Shown here: in pieces, positions 1-9,400 of the stretch
Layout of the letters: each line of letters opens with the position of its first letter
How positions within the stretch are numbered: position 1 is the first letter of the stretch
From: Fuerstiella sp.
GTDB taxonomy: Bacteria > Planctomycetota > Planctomycetia > Planctomycetales > Planctomycetaceae
Direction: 5' to 3'
DNA: 64,000 bases
Assembly (NCBI GenBank): GCA_022843805.1
Contig: JALHMY010000031.1
Span: 26,978 to 90,977, forward strand
Position numbers and translations under genes: made by a program
Notes under the pieces: model-generated
The model's database searches: none
The model's input: only the letters and a program-made list of their open reading frames with translations
What the model was told of the DNA's origin: nothing

Positions 1-43
1 CCGCAGGTCATGTGCAGGCGTTCGATCTGAGTGGAGAGTGCAC

Positions 44-433
44 ATGATGACTCAGGGCGAAATGGAAGCGGCTGTTTGCGAAGGAATTTCAAAGTTTGAA
101 CAGGAGTATATGGGGCGTGGACCGAAGGAGGTACGCTGCTTTCTTGTTGGTGATATGCTGCTGGTCCGACTGCAGGGTGTGCTGACATCGGCTGAGCAGC
201 ATCTGGTAAAGACCCTGGCTCCTGAAAAGGGACGAGATCTCCTGAAGGACGTTCGAACTCAGTTGATTGAGATTGCCCGGCCAACTCTCGAAATCCTGAT
301 CGAAAAGATTACGGGCACCAAAATCATCAGCCTGCATCATGATATCAGTACGCTTACTGGCGAGGAGGTTGTCATCTTCACGCTGGCGGAGACACCAGTA
401 TTTCGGACTCCTGCCGTCAGCAGAAGTCGTTGA
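44..433 (+). CDS. DUF2294 domain-containing protein
   Basis: Small soluble protein of about 129 residues that matches the DUF2294 family from end to end: it opens MTQGEMEAA, continues with EQEYMGRGP and then a VRLQGVLT.AEQHL stretch. The biochemical role of this family is not established. An in-frame GTG lies at 38, but a GGAG at 33-36 sits at proper spacing from the ATG at 44, so 44 is preferred. The C-terminal half (EEVVIFTLAETP) is a predicted beta-strand end. No signal peptide or membrane segment is visible. The transglutaminase-like gene follows after about 60 bp on the same strand and could be co-transcribed. Family call is firm; function unknown. Confidence 0.8.
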   Translation: MMTQGEMEAAVCEGISKFEQEYMGRGPKEVRCFLVGDMLLVRLQGVLTSAEQHLVKTLAPEKGRDLLKDVRTQLIEIARPTLEILIEKITGTKIISLHHDISTLTGEEVVIFTLAETPVFRTPAVSRSR

Positions 434-492
434 CCTGAACGACTTCGCTGCGAATACTGTCCGACAGACTCTTCGCACTACAGGATAGATTA

Positions 493-1311
493 ATGCTGAT
501 TCATGTTGGTTATGAGGTCGCGTTTCTGTTTGAGAAACCGACCCCTATGCTCGCTTTGGGGTTTATTCACCCTTGTATTTCTTCGGGAATTCGCAACGCG
601 GAGCATCTGACTGTCGAACCACCGGCTGCGATCAGCGAATATATCGACGGTTACGGCAATCGCTGTGCGAGAATGGTGGTTCCGGCAGGAAATGTGGTCA
701 TTCGCAACGACTCGACTTTTGAACATTCCGGATTACCGGATATTCAGGCGCCCGGGGTTCACCAGCACGCTGTGGAGGAACTGCCCAGCGAGACACTCGT
801 GTTTCTGCTGGCCAGTCGCTACTGCGAAGTTGACAGTGATCTGAAAGACATCGCATGGAATCTATTTGGCAGCCTGCCGGCAGGATGGTCGCTGGTCCAG
901 GCGGTTTGCGATTATGTGCATCAACACATTCACTTTGACTACCAGCAGGCGAGAGCGAACCGGACAGCTCGGGATGTTTATCGTGAGCGGGTCGGTGTCT
1001 GTCGCGACTTTATGCATCTTGCAATTACCTTTTGCCGCAGCCTCAATATTCCGGCACGATACTGTACCGGTTACCTGGGCGACATTGGAGTTCCTCCGGC
1101 AGCCAGTCCCATGGACTTTAGTGCCTGGTTTGAGGTTTATCTGGGAGGCCAGTGGTATGCATTCGATGCGAGGAATAATCAGCCTCGGATTGGTCGAATT
1201 CTGATGGCTCGCGGGCGTGACGCCGCCGACGTCGCCCTGACGACCACTTTTGGTCGGAATCAGCTGCAGTATTTCCGCGTATGGTCGTTTCCATCGGACT
1301 CGACGGGCTAA
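493..1311 (+). CDS. transglutaminase-like family protein
   Basis: 272-residue cytoplasmic protein with a transglutaminase/cysteine-protease-like core in its C-terminal half. The Cys motif GVCRDF is present (Cys170), followed by ARYCTGYLGD, and the Asp position is in FDARNN (Asp225). The usual His-Ala-Trp motif reads FSAWFEVYL, so Ser210 stands where the catalytic His is expected. As I recall, many proteobacterial homologues share this MDFSAWFEVYLGG pattern, so the change is a subfamily trait rather than local damage. The N-terminal ~110 residues resemble the beta-sandwich found in such proteins. AGGA at 482-485 precedes the ATG by 7 bases. The substrate is unknown; a protease, amidase or non-enzymatic role is possible. 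Confidence 0.8.
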   Translation: MLIHVGYEVAFLFEKPTPMLALGFIHPCISSGIRNAEHLTVEPPAAISEYIDGYGNRCARMVVPAGNVVIRNDSTFEHSGLPDIQAPGVHQHAVEELPSETLVFLLASRYCEVDSDLKDIAWNLFGSLPAGWSLVQAVCDYVHQHIHFDYQQARANRTARDVYRERVGVCRDFMHLAITFCRSLNIPARYCTGYLGDIGVPPAASPMDFSAWFEVYLGGQWYAFDARNNQPRIGRILMARGRDAADVALTTTFGRNQLQYFRVWSFPSDSTG

Positions 1312-1422
1312 CCCGACAGTCGCATCGATCGCAGCAAACCGAACAGTCAGTCGCTGCTTTCGCCGGGTCGATCGAAGCAAAGTAAAAGCAGCTTGCACTC
1401 CTTTGTCAATCGCAAAGACAGG

Positions 1423-1522
1423 AACCACGAATGGACACGAAGGAACACGAATCATCGCAGGCGGAAAGAATGGTCAGGACAGGGATCTTCGATTCGTGTC
1501 AATTGGTGTTCATTCGTGGTTA
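1423..1522. repeat. imperfect inverted repeat (interspersed type)
   Basis: The left arm begins AACCACGAATGGACACGAA (from 1423) and the right arm ends TTCATTCGTGGTT (to about 1522). The arms pair imperfectly over about 32 bases around a loop of roughly 33 bases. The motif of repeated CACGAATGNACACGAA is, from memory, a common interspersed repeat in planctomycetes and cyanobacteria. The rest of the 316-bp gap between the transglutaminase-like gene and the DUF1501 gene shows no ORF or other structure I can support. Confidence 0.6.
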
Positions 1523-1627
1523 AAAACTCCCGCGACGGCTGGATTTTCAGTGATTGATTCCTGTGTCGCTGAACCGGATAAGCATGCCGCTGCCCGGATG
1601 TACGGTCAGCGATTCGCCGTCCTGTCC

Positions 1628-2932
1628 TTATGCCAGCAGTTCGCCGATTGAATCTTTGGCGGGATCGGCAATGGGAAACGGACGTCCGCCCACATCAAAT
1701 TCGCCGAGCGAATTGACGCCGACCGCCTGAAGGATGGTGTGGAAGACATGGCCGTGGTCGACAGAACGGTCGACAACCTCGGTGCCATTCTCATTGGTTT
1801 TCCCGATGACGGCTCCCGGCTGGATTCCCGTTCCGCCCAAAACAACGCTCCATGCTGTGCCCCAGTGATCGCGCCCGTATGTTGCGTTGATTTTTGGAGT
1901 TCGACCGAACTCACTCATCACGCAGATCAGTGTTTCGGCCAGTAATCCTCTGTCAGCAAGATCAGAGATCAGCGTCGCGAAAGGCTGGTCGAATTCACCA
2001 AGCTGTTCAATATGAAAATCAAAGTTTTCATGGTGTGAATCGTAGTCAGCGTGATTCACCTGAACATAAGGCACGCCATATTCGAGCAGCCGTCGCGCCA
2101 GTAAACAATGCTTTCCGAACTGGCTTGTACCATACCGCTGCAAGTCCGATTCTGACTCACGGCTGACTTCAAACACATGACGCTGAGCCAGCAGTTCGCG
2201 GGCCTGAGTAAAAGAGAAATTGAAGGCCTCAGTGTCGGCTGTTCGTCGTCGGCGAGCGAACCGGCTGTTGGCACTTTCCCGAAAGGCATTACGCCGAACA
2301 TCAGCCTCCGCAGTCAGCGGTGCCGGCAGGGCCTCCAGCTGAGGGGGCTTTGCGTCATAGATTGCCATGCTGGCAAAACGGGGACCGAGGTAAGCGGCTT
2401 TGTGGAATTCTGATTCCACGTTTCTCCCGCCGGGCGAACTGCGGATCAAAATATGGCTGGGCAAAGTAAACGTATCGGGCATCAGAGACTTTGCCGTGAC
2501 TGCCCCGAGATGAGGATAGTCAGTTCCCGGAGTTTCTTTTCGCCCGGTAGTCATTTCCACGACACCGCGACCATGATCGCTGTTGTGAGTGTCCAGACTG
2601 CGAACAATCGACAGTCGATGCATTTGCATGGCGGTATACGGCAGCAGCTCGCAAATATGAATACCGGGAACGGACGTCGGAATCGCTCTGAAAGGCCCTC
2701 CGGTGTCGGTACCTGGTTTGGGGTCCCATGTTTCCAGCTGACTCACGCCACCATGCAGAAAAACATTGAGCACTCGCTTATGACCAGTCTTCAGCTGATT
2801 CGCCACGGCCGTCGAACCGGTCAGCAGATCCCCCAGCCCAAGAGCCAGCCCGGCTGTGCCGAGCGTTCCTGTCAGCAGTTTTCGGCGACTAATGGTGTGC
2901 TCTTCCGTCCTGCACCTTTGGTATCGCGTCAT
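1628..2932 (-). CDS. DUF1501 family Tat-exported protein
   Basis: 434-residue DUF1501 protein, a sulfatase/alkaline-phosphatase-like family greatly expanded in planctomycetes. The N-terminus carries a twin-arginine signal: SRRKLLTGTLGTAG at about residues 15-28, then a hydrophobic stretch. Typical blocks are visible: NVFLHGGVSQLETWDPKPG, LPYTAMQMHRLSIVRS, YVQVNHADYDSHHENF and VMSEFGRTPKIN...GRDHW near the C-terminus. Family members are usually paired with a DUF1549/DUF1553 cytochrome-type protein; no such partner lies here, so this copy is an orphan. The likely location is the periplasm. Substrate and reaction are unknown. The convergent neighbour on the left leaves a 316-bp gap; polA lies 157 bp upstream on the same strand. 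Confidence 0.9.
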   Translation of the reverse strand: MTRYQRCRTEEHTISRRKLLTGTLGTAGLALGLGDLLTGSTAVANQLKTGHKRVLNVFLHGGVSQLETWDPKPGTDTGGPFRAIPTSVPGIHICELLPYTAMQMHRLSIVRSLDTHNSDHGRGVVEMTTGRKETPGTDYPHLGAVTAKSLMPDTFTLPSHILIRSSPGGRNVESEFHKAAYLGPRFASMAIYDAKPPQLEALPAPLTAEADVRRNAFRESANSRFARRRRTADTEAFNFSFTQARELLAQRHVFEVSRESESDLQRYGTSQFGKHCLLARRLLEYGVPYVQVNHADYDSHHENFDFHIEQLGEFDQPFATLISDLADRGLLAETLICVMSEFGRTPKINATYGRDHWGTAWSVVLGGTGIQPGAVIGKTNENGTEVVDRSVDHGHVFHTILQAVGVNSLGEFDVGGRPFPIADPAKDSIGELLA

Positions 2933-3088
2933 TGCGGCTGCCCCGTATTCTTATGGGTGTTGAACCGGTCTGTCCGTCGGTTTTCCCGGCGGTTTTCGTT
3001 CAGTATCGTTACACGTTAAACAACCAGTCAGTCGAAAGCAACATCACTGCCATACGCTTCATTCCGTCTGCCACCGTTGCTGAACTGG

Positions 3089-5878
3089 TCATCGCACCAC
3101 ATCATCCTGCTCCAGCCAGTTCCTGCCGCTGGTAACATCCACGATCAGTGGGACATCCAGCTGCATGGCATTTTGCATGCCGGGGATAATGATATCAATC
3201 AACTGATCCCGGTCGTCCTGGTGAACTTCAAACACCAGTTCGTCATGAATCTGCAGCAGAAGGTTGCTGCGGAGAGACGACTTGCCGAGGATTTCGCTGA
3301 CTTCAATCATTGCCTTTTTAATCAGATCAGCGGCTGAACCCTGAATGACCGTATTAATTGCAGTACGCTCCGATGTGTTGCGCTGGATGCCCGTTGTGGT
3401 TCGGATCCCGGAAATCGCCCTTCGGCGATTCATGATCGTCCGAGTGTGACCGGTTCGAACCGTGTCTTCGAGGACTTTCTGACAGAAGCGAGCGACTCCT
3501 GAATAACGCGAGAAATAGCTTTCGATAAAGTGGGCTGCTTCCGACTTGTCGATATTCAGTGCAGCGGCGAGCCCGAACGGACTTTGCCCGTAAATGACTC
3601 CAAAGTTCACCGCTTTTGCGACGCGACGCTGTTCCGACGTGACCTGTTCAACCGGCACCTGAAACACGTCCGCTGCGACCGCCGCATGAATGTCCAGCCC
3701 CTGTCGAAATGCTTCTGTCAGAGCCTGATCTCTGCTGAAATGGGCCAGCACTCTCAATTCAATCTGAGAATAGTCTGCGCAAACGAGTACCCAATCCGGT
3801 GCTCCGGCCAGAAATGCTTTCCTGATTTGCCGACCTTCTTCCGTGCGGACAGGAATGTTTTGCAGATTTGGATCGCTTGAACTCAAACGGCCAGTCGCCG
3901 CCACAGTCTGATGAAATGTGGCATGAATGCGCCCGGTAGCTGGGTGCACGAGCATAGGCAGGGTGTCAAGGTAGGTGCCCCGCAGTTTGGTCAGCTGCCG
4001 ACGTTCAATGATTTTCGCTGGCAACGGATGGATCAGTGCCAGTTGTTCAAGAACTTCCTGATCAGTGCTTGATCCGGTCCGTGTTTTCTTCAGCACGGGT
4101 AACTTAAGCTGCTGAAACAGCACATTGGACAGCTGTTTCGGTGAATCGATATTGAATTCCATTCCTGCCGCCGCGAAGACTTCCGTGGTCAGCTGTTCGA
4201 TTCGAATGGCTGCCTTCTGACTCTGTGCCACCAGTTCCGGAACATCGACAGCAATCCCGGTATGCTCCAGAGTCGCAAGAACATGAATCAGAGGGCGTTC
4301 GAGAGATTCGTAGAGGTTTTCCAGCTGATCGGAAGCGAGTGCTGACTTCAGGCCGGACGTCACATTGCGAAGAGTTGTCATTCGCTTAATTGCCAGTTCC
4401 GAACCTGCTGCTGCGGAGGAAAGGGCGCTCCTGTCAGCAGGATCTTCGTCGAACATTGTCTGCTGCCGCTGTCGTTTAGGTTCGGGGGCTGTTCCGGCGA
4501 GCAGGTTCTGTTCGGCATGACGATCGGCAACTTCCGACAGTTCATGTGATCGGGCACCAGCATCGAGAAGGTAATCGGCGATTGAAATATCAAAGAGCCG
4601 GGCTTTAAGTGACAGCTTCGCGTTGTGAATCGCATGCAGCAGTGGTTTCGAATCGCCCGTGATCAGTTCTCCCGGCCAGTCCGATAACCATTCAAGAAAC
4701 AGAATCGGCAAGTCCCCGGAATGGTCGGTTGTCGATCCACCTGGCAGATACCAGGTTGAACCGTCGTCTGAACTGATGAATGCCGATGTGAGTTTTCGGT
4801 CGCGAACTGCTTTTCCCGAGATAACGGGATCCAGAAACAATCGTGACTGCCGATTCCAGATCTCTGTGGCGGCCGTGAAGGTGGCCAGCTCCTGCAGCGA
4901 GATCAGGGCGGCGTGCGAAGCGGCCAAGGCAGAAGTGCCAGGCGTTCCGAACCCGGAGGCTGACTGGCCGGGTGCAGCAGCGGAACCGGGATTCGTCTCC
5001 GCGAGGCTCGTCCCTCCATCGGCAGATTCCGGTCGCATCAGACTGGCGTAGCGGCGAAACCCCAGACGTGTGAAGAGGTCGAACAGAGCCACTTTGTCCG
5101 GATCACAGACACGAGCATCTTCCAGATCCAGTTCCAAAGGCAAATCGTTTCGAAGTCGTACCAGTTCGCGGCTCATTCTGGCCTGGTCTGCAAATTCCGC
5201 AAGATTCCGCTGAACCATCTTTCCTGGGGCCTGGGATGAGTTCTCCAGAATCGCATCCAGACTTCCAAATTTTTCAATAAGGGCGCGTGCCGTCTTTGGG
5301 CCGATTTTGGGCACGCCCGGAACATTGTCCACAGCGTCTCCCACCAGGGACTGATAGTCGACAACCTGATCAGGGCGCACACCCCAGTCTGCCATGAGGC
5401 CTGCTTCATCAAGGAATTCGTTCCGACGACAATTGAAAAGCCGGACCTTCGGGCCAAGCAACTGGCGAATATCCTTATCGCTTGAGACAATGACGACATC
5501 CATGCCGGCAGCAGTGGCACGCGCGGCTACCGTCGCAATTACATCATCCGCTTCCCACGCCTGATGCTCGATGGCCGGTATTCGAAAACCGCCGAGCAAT
5601 TCTTTCAAAAGAGGTATCTGCGGAACCAGATCTTCCGGCATTTCTGACCGGTTGGCCTTGTAGGCATCAAAAAGTTCATTTCGCCAGCCGGGGCCAGGTG
5701 AATCGAAAGCGCACAAAAGGTGAGTCGGCTTACGATCAAGAATGGCAAGAATGTCCCGAGTAAAGCCGAAAACGGCATTTGTCGGCTGCCCCTGAGTTCC
5801 GGTCATGGCCGGAATTGCGTGAAATACCTGAAACATGAGCGAAAATGTGTCAATAATGTAGATGCAGTCGTTACTCAT
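3089..5878 (-). CDS. polA: DNA polymerase I
   Basis: 929-residue family A DNA polymerase that fills gaps and removes RNA primers. The N-terminal 5'-3' exonuclease (about residues 1-300) has YIIDTFSLMFQVFHA, ADDVIAT, SSDKDIRQL and the helix-hairpin-helix GVPKIGPKTA. The C-terminal polymerase domain has motif A DYSQIELRVLAHFS, motif B RRVAKAVNFGVIYG and motif C HDELVFEV. The middle domain aligns in position with the 3'-5' proofreading domain, but I see no Asp-x-Glu motif or other exonuclease Asp residues, so proofreading is probably lost. The start at 5878 (MSNDCIYIID) is chosen because homologous sequence begins there; an in-frame GTG at 5950 would add 24 unrelated residues. It is transcribed divergently from rpsU. 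Confidence 0.95.
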   Translation of the reverse strand: MSNDCIYIIDTFSLMFQVFHAIPAMTGTQGQPTNAVFGFTRDILAILDRKPTHLLCAFDSPGPGWRNELFDAYKANRSEMPEDLVPQIPLLKELLGGFRIPAIEHQAWEADDVIATVAARATAAGMDVVIVSSDKDIRQLLGPKVRLFNCRRNEFLDEAGLMADWGVRPDQVVDYQSLVGDAVDNVPGVPKIGPKTARALIEKFGSLDAILENSSQAPGKMVQRNLAEFADQARMSRELVRLRNDLPLELDLEDARVCDPDKVALFDLFTRLGFRRYASLMRPESADGGTSLAETNPGSAAAPGQSASGFGTPGTSALAASHAALISLQELATFTAATEIWNRQSRLFLDPVISGKAVRDRKLTSAFISSDDGSTWYLPGGSTTDHSGDLPILFLEWLSDWPGELITGDSKPLLHAIHNAKLSLKARLFDISIADYLLDAGARSHELSEVADRHAEQNLLAGTAPEPKRQRQQTMFDEDPADRSALSSAAAGSELAIKRMTTLRNVTSGLKSALASDQLENLYESLERPLIHVLATLEHTGIAVDVPELVAQSQKAAIRIEQLTTEVFAAAGMEFNIDSPKQLSNVLFQQLKLPVLKKTRTGSSTDQEVLEQLALIHPLPAKIIERRQLTKLRGTYLDTLPMLVHPATGRIHATFHQTVAATGRLSSSDPNLQNIPVRTEEGRQIRKAFLAGAPDWVLVCADYSQIELRVLAHFSRDQALTEAFRQGLDIHAAVAADVFQVPVEQVTSEQRRVAKAVNFGVIYGQSPFGLAAALNIDKSEAAHFIESYFSRYSGVARFCQKVLEDTVRTGHTRTIMNRRRAISGIRTTTGIQRNTSERTAINTVIQGSAADLIKKAMIEVSEILGKSSLRSNLLLQIHDELVFEVHQDDRDQLIDIIIPGMQNAMQLDVPLIVDVTSGRNWLEQDDVVR

Positions 5879-6056
5879 GAGGTTCAAATGTCGATGTTCT
5901 GAGATCTGTGGGCAGTGAGGATCGCGAAACAATTTCCCGACAGCGTCCACAAAATCTGCCTGGCCTGCAAATACTGCTGAACAGGAATTTGCAATTCCGC
6001 CGGGGTTTGGTACATTTTCACTATCGAATTATTTCTCAATGTGCCGTTGTGCACCC

Positions 6057-6065
6057 AGAAGGAGG
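6057..6065 (+). promoter_or_regulatory. strong Shine-Dalgarno site fixing the rpsU start
   Basis: AGAAGGAGG ends 6 bases before a GTG at 6072. It decides the start of rpsU: the longer in-frame ATG at 6039 lies upstream of this site and would add 11 residues ([11 protein letters not shown]) foreign to S21. Confidence 0.8.
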
Positions 6066-6071
6066 CTGTTT

Positions 6072-6278
6072 GTGGTTAAGTTGCGTTTGCGTGACAACGA
6101 AAGTGTGAATGAAGCGGTACGTCGATTCCGCAAGCTGGTTGAGCATGCGGGAGTCAAGAAAGAAATGCGCAAGCGCGAGTTCTACGAAAAGCCCAGTGAT
6201 ATGCGTCGTCGAGATCGTCGACGTGCCGAAATGCGTGCACGTCGTGCCAACCAGGAACCAACACTGGAACTGACATAG
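6072..6278 (+). CDS. rpsU: 30S ribosomal protein S21
   Basis: 68-residue basic protein of the small ribosomal subunit, involved in mRNA binding during initiation. The sequence [20 protein letters not shown] and the following KREFYEKPS...[13 protein letters not shown] are typical of S21; length is normal. GTG start at 6072 is set by the preceding AGAAGGAGG. It is divergent from polA, with about 190 bp between their starts, which must hold both promoters. A Rho-independent terminator follows at 6329-6365. Confidence 0.95.
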   Translation: MVKLRLRDNESVNEAVRRFRKLVEHAGVKKEMRKREFYEKPSDMRRRDRRRAEMRARRANQEPTLELT

Positions 6279-6328
6279 GCCGCATTGATTCCGGTCAGAA
6301 GTACCAGGATGTGAGTTCAGCAATTGCC

Positions 6329-6365
6329 AGAGCGAATCCCGACAGGGTAATTCGCTCTTTTTTTT
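6329..6365 (+). terminator. Rho-independent terminator of rpsU
   Basis: AGAGCGAAT (6329-6337) pairs perfectly with ATTCGCTCT (6350-6358) across a 12-base loop and runs into a T tract up to about 6365. It lies 50 bp after the rpsU stop. Confidence 0.9.
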
Positions 6366-6412
6366 GTATTCAGTCCGGCTGGCAGACCAGTCGCGGGCGA
6401 GCAGAACGTTCA

Positions 6413-6448
6413 CAAAAAAAGGGCCGTTGCGATTTCTCGCAACGGCCC
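6413..6448 (-). terminator. Rho-independent terminator of the giant surface-protein gene
   Basis: GGGCCGTTGCGA (6421-6432) and TCGCAACGGCCC (6437-6448) form a perfect 12-bp stem with a 4-base loop. The A run at 6414-6420 reads as a T tract on the minus strand, so this terminates the gene ending at 6476. Confidence 0.92.
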
Positions 6449-6475
6449 TGTAATTCCCTGGTCAACCCATTCAGG

Positions 6476-9400
6476 TTATTCTCGTTCTTTTCGTCGACGT
6501 ACCGGTCGTCCTGTAGCCATTGCCAGCAAACCTGTCAGGAAGCTTGTTGCTCCGGCTTCGGCAACACTGGTTTTTGCCTGAGTGCTGGAAGAAGCCAGTT
6601 CAGGCATCGCGGCTGCAGCAGGCACTGACGACTGGGATTCTGGTACTTCACTGAGTTCACCGTCGGCCCACATCTGCATCACCGTATCAATCTCGACTGC
6701 TGACGACTCGTCAGCGTTCCCCTGGATCTCAACGGTGTTTGCACCTGCGGGAGCTTCCAGCATTCGCTCAGGATTCATTTGAACGACAGTGCCAGCCGGA
6801 TGAGCAGCAATGCTGATCACATCGTCTGCATACTCGTACTGAGCGTTAAATGTCGCGACAACCGGAATCAGCTGAACCTCTCCGTCAGAATCAAACGGCA
6901 GGAGAGGCTGACTATCGTCCGTTGACGTAACCCGGAAGTCCACAGGCTGACTCCAGGCACCTGCAACACCATTGGAACTAATTCCGCGTACCCACCATCG
7001 ATAGGTTTGTCCGGGGGTGAGCGACGTCGTTGTCGTGTAAGAAACAACGGAGTTGACCACCGTTCCTGGAATGTTGCTGACATTGATTACTGTCGGCTGC
7101 CCACTGGCTGTCAGCTGGGTAACGATGAGCTGATAGGTCGTGGCATTTGCCGCCGGTGTCCATGTGAACGTCGGACGATTGTTACCCGTTGAAATTCGCG
7201 GGCTGACAGCCGTCGGAGCACCGCTGACTCCGGCGTTCATCGTGAAGTTCAGAGGAGCACTCCAGTTGGATCGATTGCCGGCTGCGTCGGTCCCTCGTAC
7301 CCATGCTCTGAAGTTGCCGTTCTCCAGAGGCAGATCCGGCGTATACTGAGTTCCTGTAATTCCCGAAACGTTGATGACCTGAGTCGTCCCGGTAGTCAGG
7401 TTATCGACCCACAGCTGGTAAGACACATACTGAGCAACTCCGGTCCACTGGAAGGTCGGTCTGTTCGTCCCGGTTACAATACCAACCGGTGCAGTCATGG
7501 CGGGTACCGGAACCGTAAAGTTCGTTGCGGCACTCCATCCTGACTTCGGACCTTCAACCGAATTCGATCGCACCCACCAGCGGTACTGCCCTGGATTCAG
7601 GATTCCCGGACTTGTCCAGGAAATCGTTGAGGCACCATTTACATGTGGGATGTTCTGAACACGAATCACCTGGCTCTTGCCACCAGTCACATCATCAACC
7701 CACAGATCGTATGATGCAACTCCTTCGACAGCCTGCCAGCTAAATGTGGGAGTCGTATCCGTTGTGATACCAACTGGGGTGATGGTAATTGGTCCAACTC
7801 GGAAGTCCATCTGGAACGTTCGCACGTCACTCCAGAGTCCGGATTCACCATCCAGAGCAAGTCCACGTACCCATACGCGATAGGTGCCGTTGGGCAATGC
7901 TGTTGCCGGAGTGAAGGAAGTTGTCGTCAGAGCAGTCTGATGGATAATCCGATTTGTTCCGCCTACCTGATCCACCCAAAGTTCGTAGCGAGGTGCACCC
8001 ACGCTGCTCCAGGTGATTGTTGGGGTCGAATCAAGAGTCGCGGCTCCAGGAGTCAGCACAGTCGGTTTGACGATGCTAAACGTCTTGCCAACACTCCAGT
8101 CTCCCACATTTCCATCGGCATCGTACGCACGTACCCACCATGTAAACGTCCCCGGGCCAAGAGATGAAGATGGCTCGAAGGAAGCATTTGACACAAACTC
8201 ATTGCGAACAACCTGACGGGAAATGCTCGGCAGAGTCTGGTCGACCCAAATGTCATACCTTGACGTACCAGGAATGCTGTCCCATGTAAACCGGGGAGTT
8301 GTGTCGAACACGTTGCCGACAGGTGCCGTCTGATTAATTCTTCGAACTTCGAAGACGTATGGAACGCTGGGCGTCTGACCGCTTGAATTTTTCGCGATGA
8401 CAGTCACGCGATACTGCCCGACCGGAAGATTGGTCGGCGGAGTGAAGCTGTTGGCTGTCAGGCCAGTGCGAGTGATGTAGTTATTGATGGCCGGTGCACC
8501 AGCAAAAGCCAGCTTATCGATAACCAGATCGTAATTCTTGATTCCACTTTCCCAGCTGATGGTTGGCGTCAGGTCGGTGGTTACAGAGAACGGTCGGTTA
8601 ACGACAGGGGCATTCGGTACTCCGACGATTACAGTCAGTGTATCGGTGTCCGTCACTCCGGTGTCATCGGTCACCTGCAGAACAACGGTCTTCGTCCCGT
8701 TCGTATTAAATGAACCTGTAACACTGACCCCGGTGGATTCAAACGAACCATTGTTGTCCAGGTCCCATCTCCATGACACAATTCGGCGAACCGAAGGATT
8801 TGTATGGGTTGACCGGGAACCGTCAAAGGTAATTGTCTGCCCGATGCCTGCATAGTCCGGAGTGGCGACGCCAATGGCCACTGGCTGACTAACGAACATC
8901 TCGATCGCACCGATGTCAATCGTCACGGTGCCATCAAGGTCCGCTTCAATCAGACGCGGGTTACCGATCTGGTCAAACGATGCCAGCAGTGATGCTGCCG
9001 GGAACAGAGCATTGTTGCCGTTATCCACGGCAATGCTTCCGGCCTGAAGCGGATGCTGCCATGTCCCGTTACCAGCCGACGAAGACAACGCGCCGATGCC
9101 GGTCGCCAGAGGAGTGTCGGTACGACCAAACAGGTCGGAAGTCACCAGGCCTGCTGAAGCAGGAGTTGCAAAGCTGCTGTCCAGGATGCTTACCAGATTG
9201 AAACCATTTGAGACAACTGTTCCCAGAATGTCCTGGTTCTTTGACCCTAGTGCGACAGAAGAAGGATCTGTGGTGTTCTGAGCAACAATGGTATTTCCCA
9301 GCGATGCTGAACCGGTTGATTCCGTTCCAATGCCACCAGCACGTGAACCCGCCGAGTTGTTCGCGACAGTCACATTCGTCATGCGGGACACTGCGGTTCC

